A DNA stretch of 64,000 nt from positions 4,002,001 through 4,066,000 of the forward strand of contig NZ_AP022842.1 of the NCBI RefSeq assembly GCF_011398925.1. Reading direction: 5' to 3'. Below the pieces are notes generated by a model, which was given only the letters and a program-made list of their open reading frames with translations, searched no databases and was not told where the DNA came from. The stretch is from Bacillus sp. KH172YL63 (GTDB lineage Bacteria; Bacillota; Bacilli; Bacillales; Bacillaceae_B). Position numbers and translations under genes: made by a program. This document shows, one piece after another, positions 56,258-64,000 of the stretch (position 1 is its first letter; each line of letters opens with the position of its first letter).

Positions 56258-56278
56258 GAAATGGTGTAAGCAGGGACA

Positions 56279-56339
56279 ATCTCAGCATCCTTTATTGAAG
56301 TACATCCTTCAGGAAAAAGATGCTGAGATCCACCATACA
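56279..56339. other. Two-tier hairpin between the CotB-like genes
   Basis: ATCTCAGCATC (56279-56289) is perfectly inverted at 56329-56339; inside, TGAAG / CTTCA forms a second stem. No T run follows, so it may stabilise or process the mRNA rather than terminate it. Confidence 0.6.
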
Positions 56340-56427
56340 GGCAATGGTCCCATATTCTTATGACAGTTGGACAAGCACCCAAGTCATGCCCGGGACTTTC
56401 CTAGGCTTGAAAAGAAAGGAGTATACG

Positions 56428-57099
56428 ATGAAGAAAATCTATTCCAGTTTCACCGGCGAAGCGGTCATGATTGAAATGACCGGAAAAAAAGCCATCAACG
56501 GGCTGTTGATCGAGGTGGGAAATGAAGTGATGATCGTTTTTGACGGAAATGACTATCTCTACCTCTCCACTTCCCATATCAAAAGGATGGCCATCGTCTC
56601 GAAGGAAGAACTCGGCATCAATGACCCTGTAGCAGGCACACAGCTCGAGCAGGATGATACACTGTCTCTCCGGAAGATCCTCACCTCCGCCAGGGGTGTC
56701 TTCCTTGAAATCTATACGGTCGGCAATCAGGCGATCCATGGCTACATCACCGGGATCATGAATAATTATTTCTCCTTTTATTCACCGGTCTATAAAACGA
56801 TGTACATCTCCATGCAGCACTTGAAATGGCTCGTTCCTTATTCCACGAACCACTCCCCTTATCGCCTCAGTAAAGAAAACCTCCCCGTCAACCCCCCAAG
56901 CTCCCTCACACTGGCGAGAAGCTTCGAGGTTCAACTCGAGAAGATGATCGGTCATCTCGTCGTGTTGAATCTTGGCATCGAAGAGGAACTGATCGGTAAA
57001 ATAGAGAGAGTCGAAGACACTATCCTCGATATGATCACGGCAAAAGGCGATTCAATCTTTTTGAATATGCAGCATGTACAGACAGTCCATTTACCGTAA
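56428..57099 (+). CDS. CotB-related / DUF2642-like spore protein
   Basis: 223 residues with three degenerate Sm-like repeats: TGKKAINGLLIEVGNEVMIV, VGNQAIHGYITGIMNNYFSF and LGIEEELIGKIERVEDTILD, each ending in a (T/M)xH(I/L/V)(K/Q) element (STSHIKRM, SMQHLKWL, NMQHVQTV). The same repeat plan is found in CotB-type proteins. ATG 56428 follows AAAGGAG; 36 upstream codons are not used. Probably a coat-associated partner of the gene before it. Confidence 0.65.
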   Translation: MKKIYSSFTGEAVMIEMTGKKAINGLLIEVGNEVMIVFDGNDYLYLSTSHIKRMAIVSKEELGINDPVAGTQLEQDDTLSLRKILTSARGVFLEIYTVGNQAIHGYITGIMNNYFSFYSPVYKTMYISMQHLKWLVPYSTNHSPYRLSKENLPVNPPSSLTLARSFEVQLEKMIGHLVVLNLGIEEELIGKIERVEDTILDMITAKGDSIFLNMQHVQTVHLP

Positions 57100-57138
57100 A
57101 AAAAGACCCGGCTTTCATAATTGAAAGCCGGGTCTTTC
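57098..57138. terminator. Bidirectional terminator between coat gene and atp operon
   Basis: AAAGACCCGGCTTTCA / TGAAAGCCGGGTCTTT with a 4-nt loop; T run on the minus strand after atpC and weaker on plus. Confidence 0.93.
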
Positions 57139-57142
57139 TGTA

Positions 57143-57565
<423 letters not shown>

Positions 57566-57569
57566 CTAA

Positions 57570-58988
<1,419 letters not shown>

Positions 58989-59044
58989 CTAGCTTTTGAC
59001 GACAAAACTATGTTGTAATCCGGGCCTAAGCCGGAATTTCGTTT

Positions 59045-59911
<867 letters not shown>

Positions 59912-59972
59912 TCACCACCCTTTTAAAATGTTAGTCATATTCAATAGAACCAACTGAATGATTGAATAAGCC

Positions 59973-59997
59973 GCCGGTGTCAACAAGCGACACCGAC
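59973..59997. other. Hairpin in the atpA-atpG gap
   Basis: CGGTGTC / GACACCG, 7-bp stem in the 103-bp gap, without a T run. Probably an intra-operonic mRNA structure affecting stability or relative expression. Confidence 0.5.
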
Positions 59998-60008
59998 CCG
60001 GCAGTCAA

Positions 60009-61529
<1,521 letters not shown>

Positions 61530-61544
61530 TCATTTATACGAAAG

Positions 61545-62602
<1,058 letters not shown>

Positions 62603-62649
62603 TCACTCCCTTCAAGAGTCGATGCCTTCTTTAAGAAAGCTGGACAATA

Positions 62650-62734
62650 ACGGCAAATGCCGTACCATTCATAATCTGTTTAAGTACTAAACATAAAGGA
62701 ATGGCGAAGGTTCTTATCGAATGATCTTCGCCAT
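62650..62734. other. Two hairpins in the atpE-atpF gap
   Basis: ACGGCA-AA-TGCCGT (62650-62663) and ATGGCGAAG (62701-62709) / CTTCGCCAT (62726-62734). Neither is followed by a T run on the minus strand. Structures just after atpE are consistent with differential mRNA stability, since c-ring stoichiometry needs more AtpE than AtpF. Confidence 0.6.
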
Positions 62735-62753
62735 CTTGAACTTGAAATTGCTA

Positions 62754-62981
<228 letters not shown>

Positions 62982-63034
62982 TTAAATGTATGAAAAAGTT
63001 TGTGTAGTTTGTTCAATTTTGAACAGGGTATATA

Positions 63035-63754
<720 letters not shown>

Positions 63755-63770
63755 TCACCTCTCTTCCCCG

Positions 63771-64000
63771 CTATTTATGAGATTTAAGCTGCTGAATAAA
63801 ATAATCTATCATAATGACAACATAAATTGTCATTAATCCAAAAATGACGCTCGGAAGATGAAAGTACTCAGGGTACTCCATTGCAATCATCACTGCAAAT
63901 GCCGCACCTGCCATCCTTGAGAAAGTCCCTAAAGACCTAACCTTTTGACCAGCTTCTACGGCATCACCGAATCGCACGGTTCTCCTCATAATCAGCCAGT
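63771..64000 (-). CDS. atpI: ATP synthase protein I (5' end outside window)
   Basis: At least 76 residues visible: RTVRFGDAVEAGQKVRSLGT, FSRMAGAAFAVMIAMEYPEY, LPSVIFGLMTIYVVIMIDYF. This is the C-terminal half of the ~125-residue AtpI (UncI) assembly factor. The reading frame stays open to the window edge (WLI precedes the first internal Met), so the real start lies beyond 64000. Confidence 0.85.
   Translation of the reverse strand, partial: WLIMRRTVRFGDAVEAGQKVRSLGTFSRMAGAAFAVMIAMEYPEYFHLPSVIFGLMTIYVVIMIDYFIQQLKSHK

Overview
The window comes from the chromosome of an endospore-forming, flagellated, low-to-moderate GC Bacillaceae (Bacillus-like). The evidence is the set spoIIID, spoIIQ, spoIID, CotB-type coat genes, mbl, flhO/flhP, sinR/sinI, a HutP-controlled hut operon and an F1Fo ATP synthase operon. 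From about 39 kb to the end, the order ssbB-ywpF ... fabZ-flhP-flhO-mbl-spoIIID ... spoIIQ ... spoIID-murAA-ywmB-ywzB-atp matches the Bacillus subtilis backbone as I remember it. Species cannot be fixed from the sequence alone.

Region by region. (1) 1-15.5 kb, minus strand: a Wzx/Wzy-type exopolysaccharide operon. It runs from co-polymerase/tyrosine kinase/phosphatase genes through a structured leader (EAR/epsC-RNA candidate) into galU, the priming transferase, polymerase, glycosyl-, pyruvyl- and acetyl-transferases, flippase, manC and galE. The part left of about 12.9 kb is much more AT-rich than the rest and looks like an exchangeable serotype cassette. (2) 15.6-18.8 kb, plus strand: an SGNH-type secreted protein, a LysM/NlpC-P60 cell-wall hydrolase and an LCP ligase. 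(3) 18.8-20.1 kb: a PlcR-type regulator divergent from a 45-codon pre-peptide ending in NDLPGWAY, a candidate PlcR/PapR-like quorum-sensing pair. (4) 21-27.2 kb: hutP-(UAG-triplet antiterminator)-hutH-hutU-hutI-hutG. (5) 27.4-34 kb: accessory zone with a RAYT-like Y1 transposase, an XRE regulator, a c-di-GMP-I riboswitch in front of a 42-codon membrane peptide, yknW/yknX-like genes and a frameshifted alkaline phosphatase. (6) 34-39 kb: 21-bp phased repeat arrays, then ywqB (SWIM) and ywqA (SNF2). (7) 39-42 kb: ssbB, ywpF, and sinR convergent with sinI; sinI sits behind a second c-di-GMP-I riboswitch. (8) 42-57 kb: fabZ, flagellar, cell-shape, sporulation, symporter, murAA and coat genes. (9) 57-64 kb: the atp operon.

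Three things stand out. First, matrix control: a c-di-GMP riboswitch precedes the SinR antagonist sinI, while the EPS promoter carries four TCTTGT boxes, which suggests c-di-GMP -> SinI -> SinR -> EPS. Second, a short oligonucleotide, GGGACGGACCT, occurs 22 times exactly (plus near matches) between 20.6 and 55.5 kb. Five intergenic loci hold head-to-head pairs with perfect 11-16 bp arms, and a RAYT-like transposase lies among the copies; this looks like a REPIN/RAYT system. Third, three arrays of short words repeat every 20-21 bp in intergenic DNA; two of them share the same word in opposite orientation, 18 kb apart.

Gene starts were chosen by Shine-Dalgarno placement and family length. Functions are assigned by recognising family motifs by eye; no database search was run.
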